A stretch of 64,000 bases of DNA from Karstenula rhodostoma CBS 690.94 (taxonomy: Eukaryota; Ascomycota; Dothideomycetes; Pleosporales; Didymosphaeriaceae): positions 634,051 to 698,050 of the forward strand of contig MU001508.1 in the NCBI GenBank assembly GCA_010093485.1, in the 5' to 3' direction. Each line of letters opens with the position of its first letter. The stretch's first letter is position 1. Shown here one piece after another: positions 42,044 through 53,300 of this stretch. Made by a program: the position numbers and the translations under genes. The notes beneath the pieces were generated by a model. That model made no database searches and was not told the DNA's origin. It saw only the letters and a program-made list of their open reading frames with translations.

Positions 42044-45000
42044 ATGGCAACGTGCACCGCGCCCAATGGCGCCCGCGCAACTCGGGACTGCACCCAACGC
42101 GAGCTCCCCTCTCTCCAACCCACACAACCTCCCCCACGACCGCGACGGAAACGACCAGCAGGCTCGCTGTCACACACATTCTCCCTTTTTGTACTTGTTG
42201 TAATACTGGCCGCACTCCCCGTGGCCAACGCCGTCTTCATAAACTTCGACAACTGTCTGGATTCAAACTACCGCCACGAAACAGACCCAGTGCGTCTGCA
42301 GTTCACCCCCCAGCATGTCTGGGTCAAATTCAACAACACGCATTCCACCCACCGCTTGAATGTGACCATCTACGGCAACGTGTCTGGACAGCTCACAAGC
42401 AACGACTATCCTCCGCCCTCGGACCCCAGATGGAAGAACCCCAAGGATTCTTTCGGCAAGATTCCCGACGCCTGGCAGGTGGGCAAGCCCGGCAGCCCTG
42501 GAGGTGTAGCTACGACCTTGTTTCCGACCTTTGATGCTCTCACCTACTCGTCTTGGAACCCCGGCCCGCAGCAGTTTTGCAACTACACCGTCAACACACC
42601 ATGCCCCATTGCCCCTGTTTTCCCGCAGACGGTGCCCCAGGGAACCAACTTGAGCGACCCGACCATACTGCCAGCATTTGGCGTCCAAAGGGACTTCTTC
42701 AGCAGCTACTCTTTCACTACTTGGGAAGCCACCTTTCGTATTGTTGCGGGTGACGAGGCTGCCACTACCATTGGATGCGTCTCCGCTACAATAACCCCGG
42801 ATCTAGGACCAACTTTGAGCGGTGCACTACGGTACATGCCCGCAGCCATTCTTGTCCTTGTTGCCGTTGCTACCGTCTTTGCCGGCATGTACAGCCCCTG
42901 GGGTTCGACCAATATCTTTCGTTGGACCAGCAACTATGGCAGAGACGAGGACTTGCTGCGACTTGTCACACCTGGATTCGGAGATTGTCTACAGTACATC
43001 CAGTTCATTGTTCTGGCTGGCAGCTTGAACCTGCAGTACCCAGGCTATTTCCAGCCCGTCATCAGCCGGGCAAGCTGGTCAACGCTCATGTTCAATCAAA
43101 GCTTCGTTAGCGGTTCGAATGGAACACAGAGTCTGGATGACGGCATTTACTTCGTCAACGGCACTTATGGTTTGTCCAAGTTGAGCAAATACGTCGGCAT
43201 ATCAGAGGACCAGGACGTCTGGGCCGGCATGGCCATCTGGTTGCTTGTACTGATCGGCATCGTCGTCTTGCTGGTACAACTAGGTTTCTTCTTGCGCTGG
43301 GTCTTCCGCCTCGTTACCAATGTTCAGGACACCGATCTTCGTGGCAAGAACTGGCCCTTTACCGCTGGCAACGTTGTGCGCATTGTGCTCAATTGGTTCA
43401 TGCTGCCCATCATCACGCTATCCTTGTTCCAAATGGTAGTTGCCCCGGGTTCTTCTGCATCGGTCGTTGCTTGTGCCGTGATTCTCCTGATCGGCGTCAC
43501 TGGAGCCGCAGTATGGATATTTTGGATGATATTCACCACTCGACCGCGTGCCCATCTCTTTGACGATCTGCCTACTGTTCTGACGTACGGCCCGCTGTAT
43601 AATACCTACTCAGACGATGCGGCCCCGTTTGCCTTCATTCCGGTTCTGCTGACTGTGATCCGCGGCATCGCCATCGGGGCTATCCAACCATCCGGCATCG
43701 CGCAGATCATCATTCTCGCCATCTGCGAAGTTATCCTCATCATGACATTGCACGCTTTCAGGCCTTTCCAGTCCAACACGTCGATGAACGCGTACCACAC
43801 TTTCTTCGCTGCAGTCCGGCTCGCTTGCATTCTACTTATGGTAGCGTTCGTTCCGTCTCTAGGAGTGTCCGAGGCAACGAAAGGATGGATCGGTTATGCC
43901 ATCCTTCTGCTGCATGCGATTGTCTTGGTGTTTGGCTTCTTCCTCAACTCCCTTCAGACCATCATCGAGGTTGCTGCTAGACTCACAGGCGCGGGGGCGG
44001 ACCAGCGTGGAGGTCTTACAAAGGTCTTCGGCAAACGCGATCTTGCGAAGCGAAACCATCGACACCAGCGCAGCAGCTTGAACTCGACGGCGGCGATGCT
44101 TGCCCATGACGGGAACCATGGGTCCATTCAGCTCAGCGCAGGGCGGGCTCGCAGCCTTTCTGGAAGCACTGCTGTGCTTTTAAATGGGCCCTACGGCGGT
44201 AATCGTGAAAGTGCTGGCTTTGACGGCTTCAGCCAAGGAGAGTACAGTCACGGAGGAACAAGCCCAGGGACGCCGGGAACCAATGCAACCCCCTTCACCT
44301 TCCTAGCTGGATCCACGTCGAGTTCTCGACGGCCAACGATGGGCGCGCTGTTGGACAACCCTGATCCGTACTACCGGCCGCCCAGGGCGCGGAAGCATAC
44401 CATGGAGTCGATAACGGCGAGTTTGTCGGATCGACGGTCACAGAGCGCAGATTTGACGAATACGCCATATGCAGACATTCCAGACGTAGAAAGTGGGGAC
44501 TTGGGCGAGGGTCCGTCGTCATCGTGGTCACCTGGAAAGCGATCCATCACTCCAGCATTCTTACGCATGCAACGCGAGGACTCGGATCCCAGCATCGATC
44601 GCCGCAACAACACCGACTATTCCGTTCGCGAGTCGGACTTTTACTACGGTCTTCGTGGGCCTGCTCTATCCTCCCAGCCTACACGTAAGCTGAAGACTGG
44701 ACCCGCAGATCCGATGGGCCCTGTCTCATCCGCTACGGGATGGTTCAAGAGCTTGGGTTTCTTTGCTGGAAAGAAGAAGGAAAAGGGCAAGGGATTTGAA
44801 GTCGTCCGCAGCACGCGTATGCCGCCGCAAATGATTGCTGAAGAGGAGGAAGAATCTCCGCAAGTACCCCAGGAGCCCTATCATGACAGTCCTGCTGGAT
44901 CTCCGAGCGACAAGAAGAAATCCGTACAGCAGGACAGCCCTGATGCCGCCACGGCAGCCGGCGCTACCAGGCGATCAAGCGTTAGTGAGTTGGACGAAAG

Positions 45001-45652
45001 TAGTGACGACGATTACGAGGATATCCCGCCGCACAAGAGAGTATCTGATCTAGCTCCTTCGCTCGGTCCAATCGATACTGGCGGTGGCATCGAGCTTCCC
45101 AGTAGAATTGGGTCTCGCGCATCGCACGTGTCCAGACATCAACCGCCGAGTCGCGCTCCCACGATACCACGCAAGAGCTCTCGGCGAAGTCGTTCTACAG
45201 AGGCAGCCATCCTCGAGAGCAGCAACCGACTATCGACGGTCACGGCGTCTCCGCCAAGGTCACCTAGACGACGATCTGCGCACCTTGCAAGCACTCCAAG
45301 CCAACGACTTCACCCAGCACAAAACACCCTCACCATTCGATTACCGTTTGGGTCCACGGATCCCTCGCCATCGCCGGATCCTAGTCCGAACCATTCGGCA
45401 GCTTCGAGTATGTTTCCGACGCATGAGAGCGACTACCACGCGTTGGGCAATGTAGACGTGCTCGCATCGCCCCCGATCATCCAAAGTGGAGAACGGCCGT
45501 TGAGCACAGGATACGTGCATCAGCGCGTGGCCCGCGACAGCATCCAAAACGACAACTACGTTGCAGGCAGCCATCTCGAAACGTCTGCCGAGATCATTGA
45601 CCGAAGCAGAAGCGTCAGCACGCAAGGCAGCCTGAATAACCGGCGCCCATGA
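42044..45652 (+). CDS. TRP-like channel / FLC-type membrane protein
   Basis: Single exon of 1202 residues from ATG 42044. Residues about 41-64 form a hydrophobic signal-type segment (TFSLFVLVVILAALPVANA). Residues 65-255 are a lumenal ML-like domain with several Cys and N-glycosylation sites (NNTHS, NVTIYGNVS). From about residue 260 to 650 there are nine or so helices of the fungal TRP domain, including ALRYMPAAILVLVAVATVFA and VWAGMAIWLLVLIGIVVLLV, and the conserved YNTYSDDAAPFAFIPVLLTV loop. The last roughly 520 residues are disordered, Ser/Pro/Arg-rich and probably phosphorylated. Relatives (Flc/Pkd2) act in calcium homeostasis, FAD transport and cell-wall integrity at the ER or plasma membrane. 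Identity with one of these is not settled. Confidence 0.87.
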   Translation: MATCTAPNGARATRDCTQRELPSLQPTQPPPRPRRKRPAGSLSHTFSLFVLVVILAALPVANAVFINFDNCLDSNYRHETDPVRLQFTPQHVWVKFNNTHSTHRLNVTIYGNVSGQLTSNDYPPPSDPRWKNPKDSFGKIPDAWQVGKPGSPGGVATTLFPTFDALTYSSWNPGPQQFCNYTVNTPCPIAPVFPQTVPQGTNLSDPTILPAFGVQRDFFSSYSFTTWEATFRIVAGDEAATTIGCVSATITPDLGPTLSGALRYMPAAILVLVAVATVFAGMYSPWGSTNIFRWTSNYGRDEDLLRLVTPGFGDCLQYIQFIVLAGSLNLQYPGYFQPVISRASWSTLMFNQSFVSGSNGTQSLDDGIYFVNGTYGLSKLSKYVGISEDQDVWAGMAIWLLVLIGIVVLLVQLGFFLRWVFRLVTNVQDTDLRGKNWPFTAGNVVRIVLNWFMLPIITLSLFQMVVAPGSSASVVACAVILLIGVTGAAVWIFWMIFTTRPRAHLFDDLPTVLTYGPLYNTYSDDAAPFAFIPVLLTVIRGIAIGAIQPSGIAQIIILAICEVILIMTLHAFRPFQSNTSMNAYHTFFAAVRLACILLMVAFVPSLGVSEATKGWIGYAILLLHAIVLVFGFFLNSLQTIIEVAARLTGAGADQRGGLTKVFGKRDLAKRNHRHQRSSLNSTAAMLAHDGNHGSIQLSAGRARSLSGSTAVLLNGPYGGNRESAGFDGFSQGEYSHGGTSPGTPGTNATPFTFLAGSTSSSRRPTMGALLDNPDPYYRPPRARKHTMESITASLSDRRSQSADLTNTPYADIPDVESGDLGEGPSSSWSPGKRSITPAFLRMQREDSDPSIDRRNNTDYSVRESDFYYGLRGPALSSQPTRKLKTGPADPMGPVSSATGWFKSLGFFAGKKKEKGKGFEVVRSTRMPPQMIAEEEEESPQVPQEPYHDSPAGSPSDKKKSVQQDSPDAATAAGATRRSSVSELDESSDDDYEDIPPHKRVSDLAPSLGPIDTGGGIELPSRIGSRASHVSRHQPPSRAPTIPRKSSRRSRSTEAAILESSNRLSTVTASPPRSPRRRSAHLASTPSQRLHPAQNTLTIRLPFGSTDPSPSPDPSPNHSAASSMFPTHESDYHALGNVDVLASPPIIQSGERPLSTGYVHQRVARDSIQNDNYVAGSHLETSAEIIDRSRSVSTQGSLNNRRP

Positions 45653-46439
45653 TGTGGGCATGTTTAACTCTGCTAAATTATTCTGAATTCATTGTACAAG
45701 GTTTCGGAGGGAAGAGGAAGCGAGGGGTTTTTCATACAACACCATACCATCCCTAGTGTAATCCGAAGCCCAGTAGGCTTTGTGTCACGAATTTCCTTGC
45801 CATTGTACAAGTCATCGTCATCAAAAGGGGATTCCTGGTGTTTTTAGCGTTCTTGGGGCGGATCAGTCGGGTTACAGAGGTCGCGCACTTGCATTGTACA
45901 TCTACGGCCAGCAGGAGAAACACCGCATATAGGTGAGTACATAATACAGCAATTTGACTTTGGCTCGTTGAATACTCGCGACTGTGAATTGTGTCGGTGG
46001 ATAAGGATGCATTGGACGAATGGGCGGAAGTTTGTTATTCCAATCGCGTGATGAGGGGGAACCGTGCCCGAGTGCATGCATCACAATGCTCCCGGCGATA
46101 AGGCACCTCGCTCGAGGCCTGAGGTCGTTCCCCCATGCCCTCCAAGCTGCATTCGTCACGCACGCTTGGAGCGGATCAGCCTTGATATTCCCTCGATACC
46201 CGAGTTGCACCTGATCACACATTGAGGGACTGCCATCGTCGGTGCCTTCTTCCCGCGCATCGCCCCTCACCCGTCGACAGCGGACCCACCACCGTCTGTC
46301 ACACGGCGGCCTGGATTCACCAGCGACGCTGGGCGCGAGCAGCAGAGTAGCGTGCCCCAGTTGATGTGCATGGCCCTTGTCTCACAGAAGCCTACAGACC
46401 CTTTCCAAAGCGCATTACTAAACGCAGTGGCGGCATGTT
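45653..46439. other. Intergenic
   Basis: About 790 bases between two plus-strand genes; nothing supportable. Confidence 0.5.
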
Positions 46440-48545
46440 ATGATGGCTTCCGCTTCCCCAACGCCGCACGTCCTCCAGCGACGCTCCTTGAGCACCTCGT
46501 CGTCGTCGTCGTCGTCCTCGGACGCCTCCGACCACGTCGTGCCGGCCGATTCACACGCCAGCGTCCTTCTCGGGCACCGCCAGCCTCGTGTCATGGATGG
46601 CAGGGCCGCCTTCTCGCACAGCTCGCCGGACCTGGGCCACCAGCTCGACGGTGCAAACCACAGCTCCGCAGCGGCCCGAGACGCGGCGAGCATGCACCCA
46701 CCGCGCACGCATTCTCACGGGGCCGTTGCCTCGCACTTTCTCGCCCAACCGAACGCTGCATATGGCGGACAGACGTGGATGGACTTCCTCCGCGACACGG
46801 GCGCCGACCCAACCGCCAGCGCTCAACAACCACGCGCCCCGCCGCAACCAAACCTCCACGCGCCGCTGCCGCCGCTGCCCGCCGATTCGTTTCAAGACCC
46901 GTACTACCTGTTCCCTGCGCGCCCGTCGGCTCACACAGAGGAGCGCTCCTCGCCGAGTTCGTCAGAGCGGAAGAGGAGGTTGACGACGGCAGACTCACCG
47001 TTCCGGCGGCCGTCGAGCATACGGATGCATTCAGAGGACCAGCCGGGGTCTAGCACCAACCCAATGGTGCTGGGCTCTTCGCCGGCAGCTGCACCCGCCC
47101 GGCGGCCGTCTCTACAGTCGCTCACAGGCCCAGACAGGAGAAACAGCGACTTTGCCCTGCCGCGGTGGCAGCCGGACTCGGAGGTGACGCACTGCTTCGT
47201 TTGCGGGAGCCATTTCACATTCTTCTATAGGAAGCACCATTGCAGGTACGTCCTTGTTTTTTTGTTTGTGTTTGCGGCTTCCAGCCCACCTACTTGGGTG
47301 TTTGAGAACCATGAGAGTAACACCTGCTCGCGATGCTTACTATTTGCAGAAAATGCGGCAGAGTTGTCTGCTCCGCGTGCTCACCGCATCGTATCACGAT
47401 CCCCCGCCAGTACATCGTTCACCCGCCCCACGACAACCCCAATATCATCGACCTAACTAGCGAAGACGATGACCACCACATGTCCCGCTTCGGCCCGTTC
47501 GGCAACCCAGCGCTAGGTGGAGGCGAGGAGGTCCGCGTATGCAATCCCTGTGTACCTGATCCGAACTACGGCCCGCCCCCGCAGCATGGCCAAACCTCTC
47601 CATTCCCCCTATTTTCACCAACAGCACAATCACCACACCTCGCACCTACGAATGCTCCCCCACGTGCTCCCCGCCCTCCACATAGATCTACCCACAGTGT
47701 CAGTGACAGCGCGCACACGGTCAGCGATGGCCAAGCTCCGCGTTCGCGCGACCTCTTCACAGATCGGAGGACAAGCTATCATGGGGCTTCCCGCGTAGCA
47801 GACCAGTGGCCGCCAACTCAAGCACCTCTCCAAGGATATGGACAGCTGCCCTCGTATGACCATCGGACCAGACTTCATTCATACTCGTTGCTCACCTCAA
47901 ACCCTCAACCCACTTCCAACGACTTCCCGGGTCACAGCATGCCCGGATCACGACGCAGCTTCTTCGCACACGGCCCTCCAATCCCCGGCCCACCACCGCA
48001 ACCCCAGCCCGCCCCTCGCCGACAAATAGCAGAAGAAGACGAGTGCCCTGTCTGCGGAAACGAACTGCCCGCGAAAGGCCCAGACGGCGACGAAACCGCA
48101 CGCACTCAACACGTTGAGGAGTGCATAGCTCTCCACTCCGGATCGCCGCCTCCGCCAGCGACGACGCCCGCAAATCTATCGTCGACCAGCCTGCCCAGCC
48201 AGCGCACCCGCGGTATGAGCAGTGCCGCGGGCAACGGCGAGGGCTCGAGCAACCGGATGAGCATGATGGCGCGGGGCATGGTGCCGTACGTGGCGACGGA
48301 GAAGGACTGCGTGGACGAAGAGGGCAACGAGGCCGAGTGCGTCATCTGCTTTGAAGAGTTTGAAGCGGGTGATAAGATGGCGCGGCTGGTGTGTTGGTGC
48401 AAGTTCCATGAGGTGAGTGCAGTTTTCCCCGTTACCTACCCCTCGTCGGCCATGCACGACGCTAACAAGGGTGCAGTCTTGTATCAAGGAGTGGTGGGAC
48501 AAGAAGGGCAGAGGCGCGTGTCCGACGCACCAGTTGCAGTACTAG
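46440..48545 (+). CDS. FYVE-RING E3 ubiquitin ligase (Pib1-like)
   Basis: Three exons, 46440-47245, 47350-48412 and 48477-48545, encode 645 residues. Intron 1 splits the FYVE core: FYRKHHCR joins KCGRVVCSACS. The FYVE zinc ligands are CFVC, HHC/KC, CSAC and VCNPC, preceded by the WQPD of the WxxD motif; the basic RKHHCR patch binds PI3P. The C-terminal RING starts ECVICFEEF, continues VCWCKFHESCIKEWW across intron 2 and ends GACPTHQLQY, giving His instead of the last Cys, as in Pib1-type RINGs. The rest is Ser/Pro-rich and disordered. It probably ubiquitinates cargo on endosomes or vacuole membranes. A second in-frame ATG lies at 46443. Confidence 0.88.
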
Positions 48546-51500
48546 TTGGAAGCGCACAGTTGATGCTACCATCTGTCTTTTTTTTTGCAGCGGCATTCCC
48601 CTTGCCCCTTTTGACGCGTTGGGCTCGGACGGACTACTCACGCATGGAATTTGCCGGCGTCTCATTGATATACCCCCTTCCCCTTTTCTTTGAATACAAA
48701 TTGTACCTGCGCAGCTGGCAGGGCTTGCTCGCTCGGCTCAGAGGTACGGCATGGCATGGCATGGCACACGCTCGTCGCATCAACACGCGTGGCACTCGGT
48801 TTGGACTTGGGCTTGGGCGTTCTAGTGTAGCGTTGGTAATGCGATATCACTACGCACCCTTCTTCTCGGTGATGGCGTGGGTGCTCGCGCCGTAGTGCCG
48901 GCGCCGTGTGGAGTTTCGAAGCTCGTTCGTTCGTTCGCCCGTCCGCTCCCTCCTTCGTCTGGTGCATTCCTCCGCTCCGCACTCTCCTTTTCTCTCCGTG
49001 GATGGGATAGGATGGGATGGAAGGTCGACAACACAAGCATTCACCCATCAACATGCTGCGTCGTGTCGTGGCGTCTCGATCGCCGCGTATCGATTCCACG
49101 ACCCGACCAGAGCACATGTCTGTCCCCTCCCCCCTCTTCCCGTCAACGCAGACACGTCTCGCCCGGCGACTATATACCTCCCAACCAGTTCTTCTCATCC
49201 ACACCCTACGCCTCCCTTCCACTTCCACCCTGCACATACCACGCCTCCCGTCTCTCCTGACCCTCGCGCTCGCCCGCCTGCTCATGCTCATGCTCGTGGC
49301 TACCCTGGGCACAACGCCGTGTACCATCCCCCGCCCGATACGTCTAACGGGCGTGAAGACAAGGCGTGGACGGATGGAGAAGGTGTGTTGGGATGGGGAA
49401 GAAGGGTGCGTGCGGCGCGGTGGACACGGGTAGTGGGCGCGGCGATGGTGCGCGTGTAAGGAAACGGAACAGAGAACCGCATGCGGTGGGTCTGGTGTGT
49501 GGGTTAGAGGGGGATGGGGGAGCAAGGCGCGTTGGGTTGTGTTTGCTTGCACGGGGTAGGATGTGAGTTTGGTAGGAAAGTGGTCGGCTCTCCGCGGTGC
49601 AGCAATGTTTTAGACGGCGACGTGTATGGGAAATGCTACGTAAAGTTGAGGTATGCCCCATCCATCCCCAGCGTCCAAGTCCTACTCTGCGCATGCTCGA
49701 GACGTCCACGGTCGTTAGTAAGGTGCACAGGGAGGATGGATCATAAGTTGACTGTGCGGCTCAAGCAGTTCGGTGCTAGCAAGACCGCAGCGGTGTTTGC
49801 GGGCGCTGCTCGTCTGTTCCGTCTCCTATAGTATCGCCTGCATCAAGTCTTTCAAACACCTGCCTGAACCCGTCGTACCCAGACTGCGTGCACCAAACAC
49901 ATCAACCGCAGTTGTGTCAGCTGCAAATCCTCGCAACCTGGTCTTGCACCGCTCCAAAGCTCCCCATGCTGCGCACTCCGCAGGCCCAGGGGTAGGCCTC
50001 TCGCCTCAGCATTCCGCCGACGCTGGGCGGACTCCCCCAGCTGCTAGAACAGATACCTGACTTACTAGCTCCTAAAGAGTGTTGCTACTTTCTTCGAACG
50101 TTGTCCGCGAGGAGACGAATGATGTCTCACTGACTGCTGCACCTAAGGCGGCAGGTGACCCCGCAGCCAGAGCCGCACTCATCCATCCCGACGGTACAGC
50201 AATGACTATCACATCTCCACAAGCGCCCTTTGAGCCGCTATAGAGCGTCTTCGGCGGGAGCTTACATACTCAGGATGGTACCGTACATTACCTCGATTCC
50301 ACAGTACAGCACCCTACCACCCAAACAGCTACATCGACGTTGAAGATGTGAGCAGTCAAAGTCCGTCCGACTCACGCCCAACGCGAGCCCAACACCCTGA
50401 TTTCATAGGGTACCCACATCCAAACTACACCCTACGCTTGCGGAGCTCTCTCTCTCATTCGTCGAAAGCACGTTCCGACACCCTCGTCGCTACACCTCAA
50501 GGCCATGCTACCCCTTCTCGATTAGTCAATGTAGTCACTCCCAGCGATGAAACTTCTCCTTCGCACTTCCCTTCCTCTAACCCTGGGACCTCATTCGTCG
50601 AAAGGCAGCCTCGATTTCCCTGCGCTATATCCAAAAGCCAGCATCGCCGCTGCGTCTACTCGATCGCGTTGGTTAATCAAATACGCGGTAATCACGAAGA
50701 GCGATGCCCCTTAACTTTGCTCGCGCGCGCACGGCACGGGGAAGTGCATCGCGCCGCACCGCGCCCCGGCCCCACCGATCAATCGAGGCGCTCTCTTGCA
50801 TTATCGACCCGCGATCTGAAAGCCAGGGTCTCGCGAGATCTCGCCTACGGATCTAGCTCGGCGCGCTGAAACGCTACAGCACCGCCGTCCCTTCGCAAGC
50901 GCAACTCGCAATCATTGGGCACGGGGACATTGTTCTTTTAGAAGGCGGTGGGTTTAGTGTAGCTGAGATGGTGGTGCGGACCTGCGATTGGGGTGGCGGG
51001 CGTCCAAGTAGCGGTGTGGGCGTACGAGAGGTGGGTATAGAGAGAAGGCAAGCACTGTGCAACGCAGTACTATTTCGAAGAGCCATGCAGCGTCATTGCT
51101 TGCGGCGGGCCGCGTAGTAAGTGCCTTCCCGTCAAACGATGTTGTATTTTGGGTGTCTCAATCTCGTGCGAACCACTCATGGAGCTTGCCGACGAACGTC
51201 GGTACGAGGTTCGATCTCGTGGCTGAACATCTATGATGGAGAAGCTGAGAAAGATCGTTTGTGATTTGAGTTGTTGCATCAGGATACGAAAAGGGCTGTG
51301 TGGCAAGGCGATCCTGAAGTCCAAAGGAATCGAGTAGTCAGTAACTTGAGATTCGTTATCGGCATGTGGATGCGAAAACGAAAGCGAGTTACGGGAGTGC
51401 CTGGACCCCTTTCGGGGCATCCAGCATGTCGATGCGACCGAAGGATTTGAACCCCGCGTAGTTTACTATGCTTGAGGTTGCCGATGCAAAAGTCGTACGA

Positions 51501-53300
51501 TGAGGACGCGCGTGGTAGTAGTTTACCAGTCGCGTAACGCATGCTGTAGATCTGACTCGGATAGCGCCTTATCGATCTAGGTATTGAAGAGCTATCGTTG
51601 GATGAAAGGCAATCTTGGAGTACGGCAAGGCCAATGGGTGGCGGCAACACCACGCCGGCGGCGTCCATCCGGCAGCGCAGAGTGGCCAGTATGGCGGGCA
51701 AGCCGAATCGACTTGCCACTTTCTCCTACTGCGGAGTATGCTTCTAGTAAGTATCGTCGTTCTCGCGGTGCGAGATGCCACGAACAAGCGGTCTTAATGC
51801 CGCATTGCCGCTAAAGCAGGGAGGTGGAGCATTTGCAGTAGGCGTTCCGATATCTGCTTAGACACAAACGTAGCAGATGTACCTTGTTTCCTGAAAATGT
51901 CACGCGAAGCGGAGAGTCCTGATAAAGTGTTAGCATGCAAGGCCATCATCCTTCTTTCGCGTACGCTAGACTGCCTCTGATGCAGCGACTTCGCCGTGTA
52001 ACCCCACGACTGAAACCCGATTGCTTTGGACTGATTAGTGAACAGCCCACGAAGTTCAACATTCTGATGATGACCTTCGCGTTGCCTCGACGGACTGGAC
52101 CCTGTGTGATGATGATCAGTGATGAACGATTACGTAGCGTGTGAGCGCTGATGCTACTACACGTTTCGGTGTCCCAGAGCAGCAGAAGTTCCGCTAGAAT
52201 GGGGCTGAAGATGTCACATCCGGCGTGGTCTGGTCCCACTGGCGTTCCCTGCGGCGCTGGCTCGCGTATCTGCCGCCCCGCTGCAAGATCGCAGTCCACA
52301 TTGGCGGTCTTGGCCAAAGCCAACGTAGTTGCATGACATAGGCCACAGCCTCACTTCGCTGAGGTCGACGGGTAGAAAAACATGCCAGTGGCGCGACGAC
52401 GACCTTTCGGATACAGAGCGAAAGGTACTGTGTAACAGAATCTTCGGTCGCTAAAAGACCAACTTCCTTTTTGGGTCCAGGCTTCTCTGGTGGTGCCGCC
52501 GAACGCCTGTCACCGACCATACGTACGGAAGCGCTCAATTAGGATGGTCAGGAAGGGCCCGTACTCGATACTTGGACGCTAGAACATGCGATGGCGTGAC
52601 CGAGAGCAAGCTATACTGCATCTGCTGGCTCGTCTCAGCCTCCTTCACCGGCGTTGACATGAACGAGTCAGCTGGGATCGACTTGGCCTTTCCAGCGACA
52701 AGGCTGCGACTCGGGGAGTGAGGCCACGTACGAGCACGGCATGACCAATGTCGCGGATTTCATCGACGCAGGCGCGCTGCGCGTTACTGGCTGGCGCAAC
52801 CCAATGGCGCTGTCGTCCAAGGCTCAGGGCGGAGATTTCAATCTGCGTGCGTGGAGAGGGAGCGTATGCACGAGTTGAGTGGGTGAGCAGGTGTGCGTTA
52901 GATTTGCTTTTTCCGTCGGATGCTCCTGGCCGACTAACCTGTTCCCTGGAACTGGAACCGAACTCTTCGTATACGGAAGGTGTTACAGAGGGCGCCGGAC
53001 CGGAGAAAAGGACGAACGAGCTATGTACAAGGCGCTCGTTGCGGCGTAATCTGGTGCGTTGTTGTATCGCTGGATACTCTCCATACTGTGCCAGTATCTG
53101 CTAATAATACGTCTCTATCAAAACAAGACTGAAAACGGCATGTCACAGCGACTCTTGCCGTTCAACAAACGAGGCCAGGGGCTCCTTGCGAAAGCGCATG
53201 CGATCAATGTACAGGGCCTGACACAACATCCGTTGGAAAACAAAACATACATACAGTGAAGGATTGTCGCGGGAACGGTTGCGGTGTGCATCGCAGCCAT
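48546..53300. other. Gene-poor 4.75-kb stretch
   Basis: No gene with firm support on either strand. Composition is normal, not AT-rich. Scattered open frames (50348-50869 plus, 51946-52323 minus) lack recognisable motifs. A possible enzyme fragment is listed separately at 52690-52880. The stretch may hold decayed genes or an untranslated RNA. Confidence 0.4.
52690..52880 (+). pseudogene. Possible enolase-superfamily-like fragment
   Basis: The plus-strand frame around 52724-52860 reads ATYEHGMTNVADFIDAGALR followed by VTGWRNPMAL. The spacing of the acidic and FIDAGA elements faintly recalls the second half of mandelate-racemase-like enzymes. It is bounded by stops and has no upstream barrel in any frame. 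Treat as a hint only. Confidence 0.15.

Noticed and set aside
46418..46998. Several open frames antisense or offset to the FYVE-RING first exon
   Set aside because: GC-rich shadows without motifs.
50348..50869. 173-codon open frame
   Set aside because: No ATG start, no motif, and composition like neighbouring non-coding DNA.
51180..51230. tRNA-like T-arm (acgag gttcgat ctcgt) and hairpin ccgac-gaac-gtcgg
   Set aside because: No matching acceptor, D or anticodon arms at the right spacing; chance hairpins.
51425..51500. Minus-strand GGGGTTCAAATCC resembling a tRNA T-loop
   Set aside because: The stem has mismatches and no partner acceptor strand exists upstream.
51946..52323. 125-codon minus-strand frame that reads somewhat like protein
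   Set aside because: No recognisable domain and no supporting exon; kept only as part of the gene-poor stretch.
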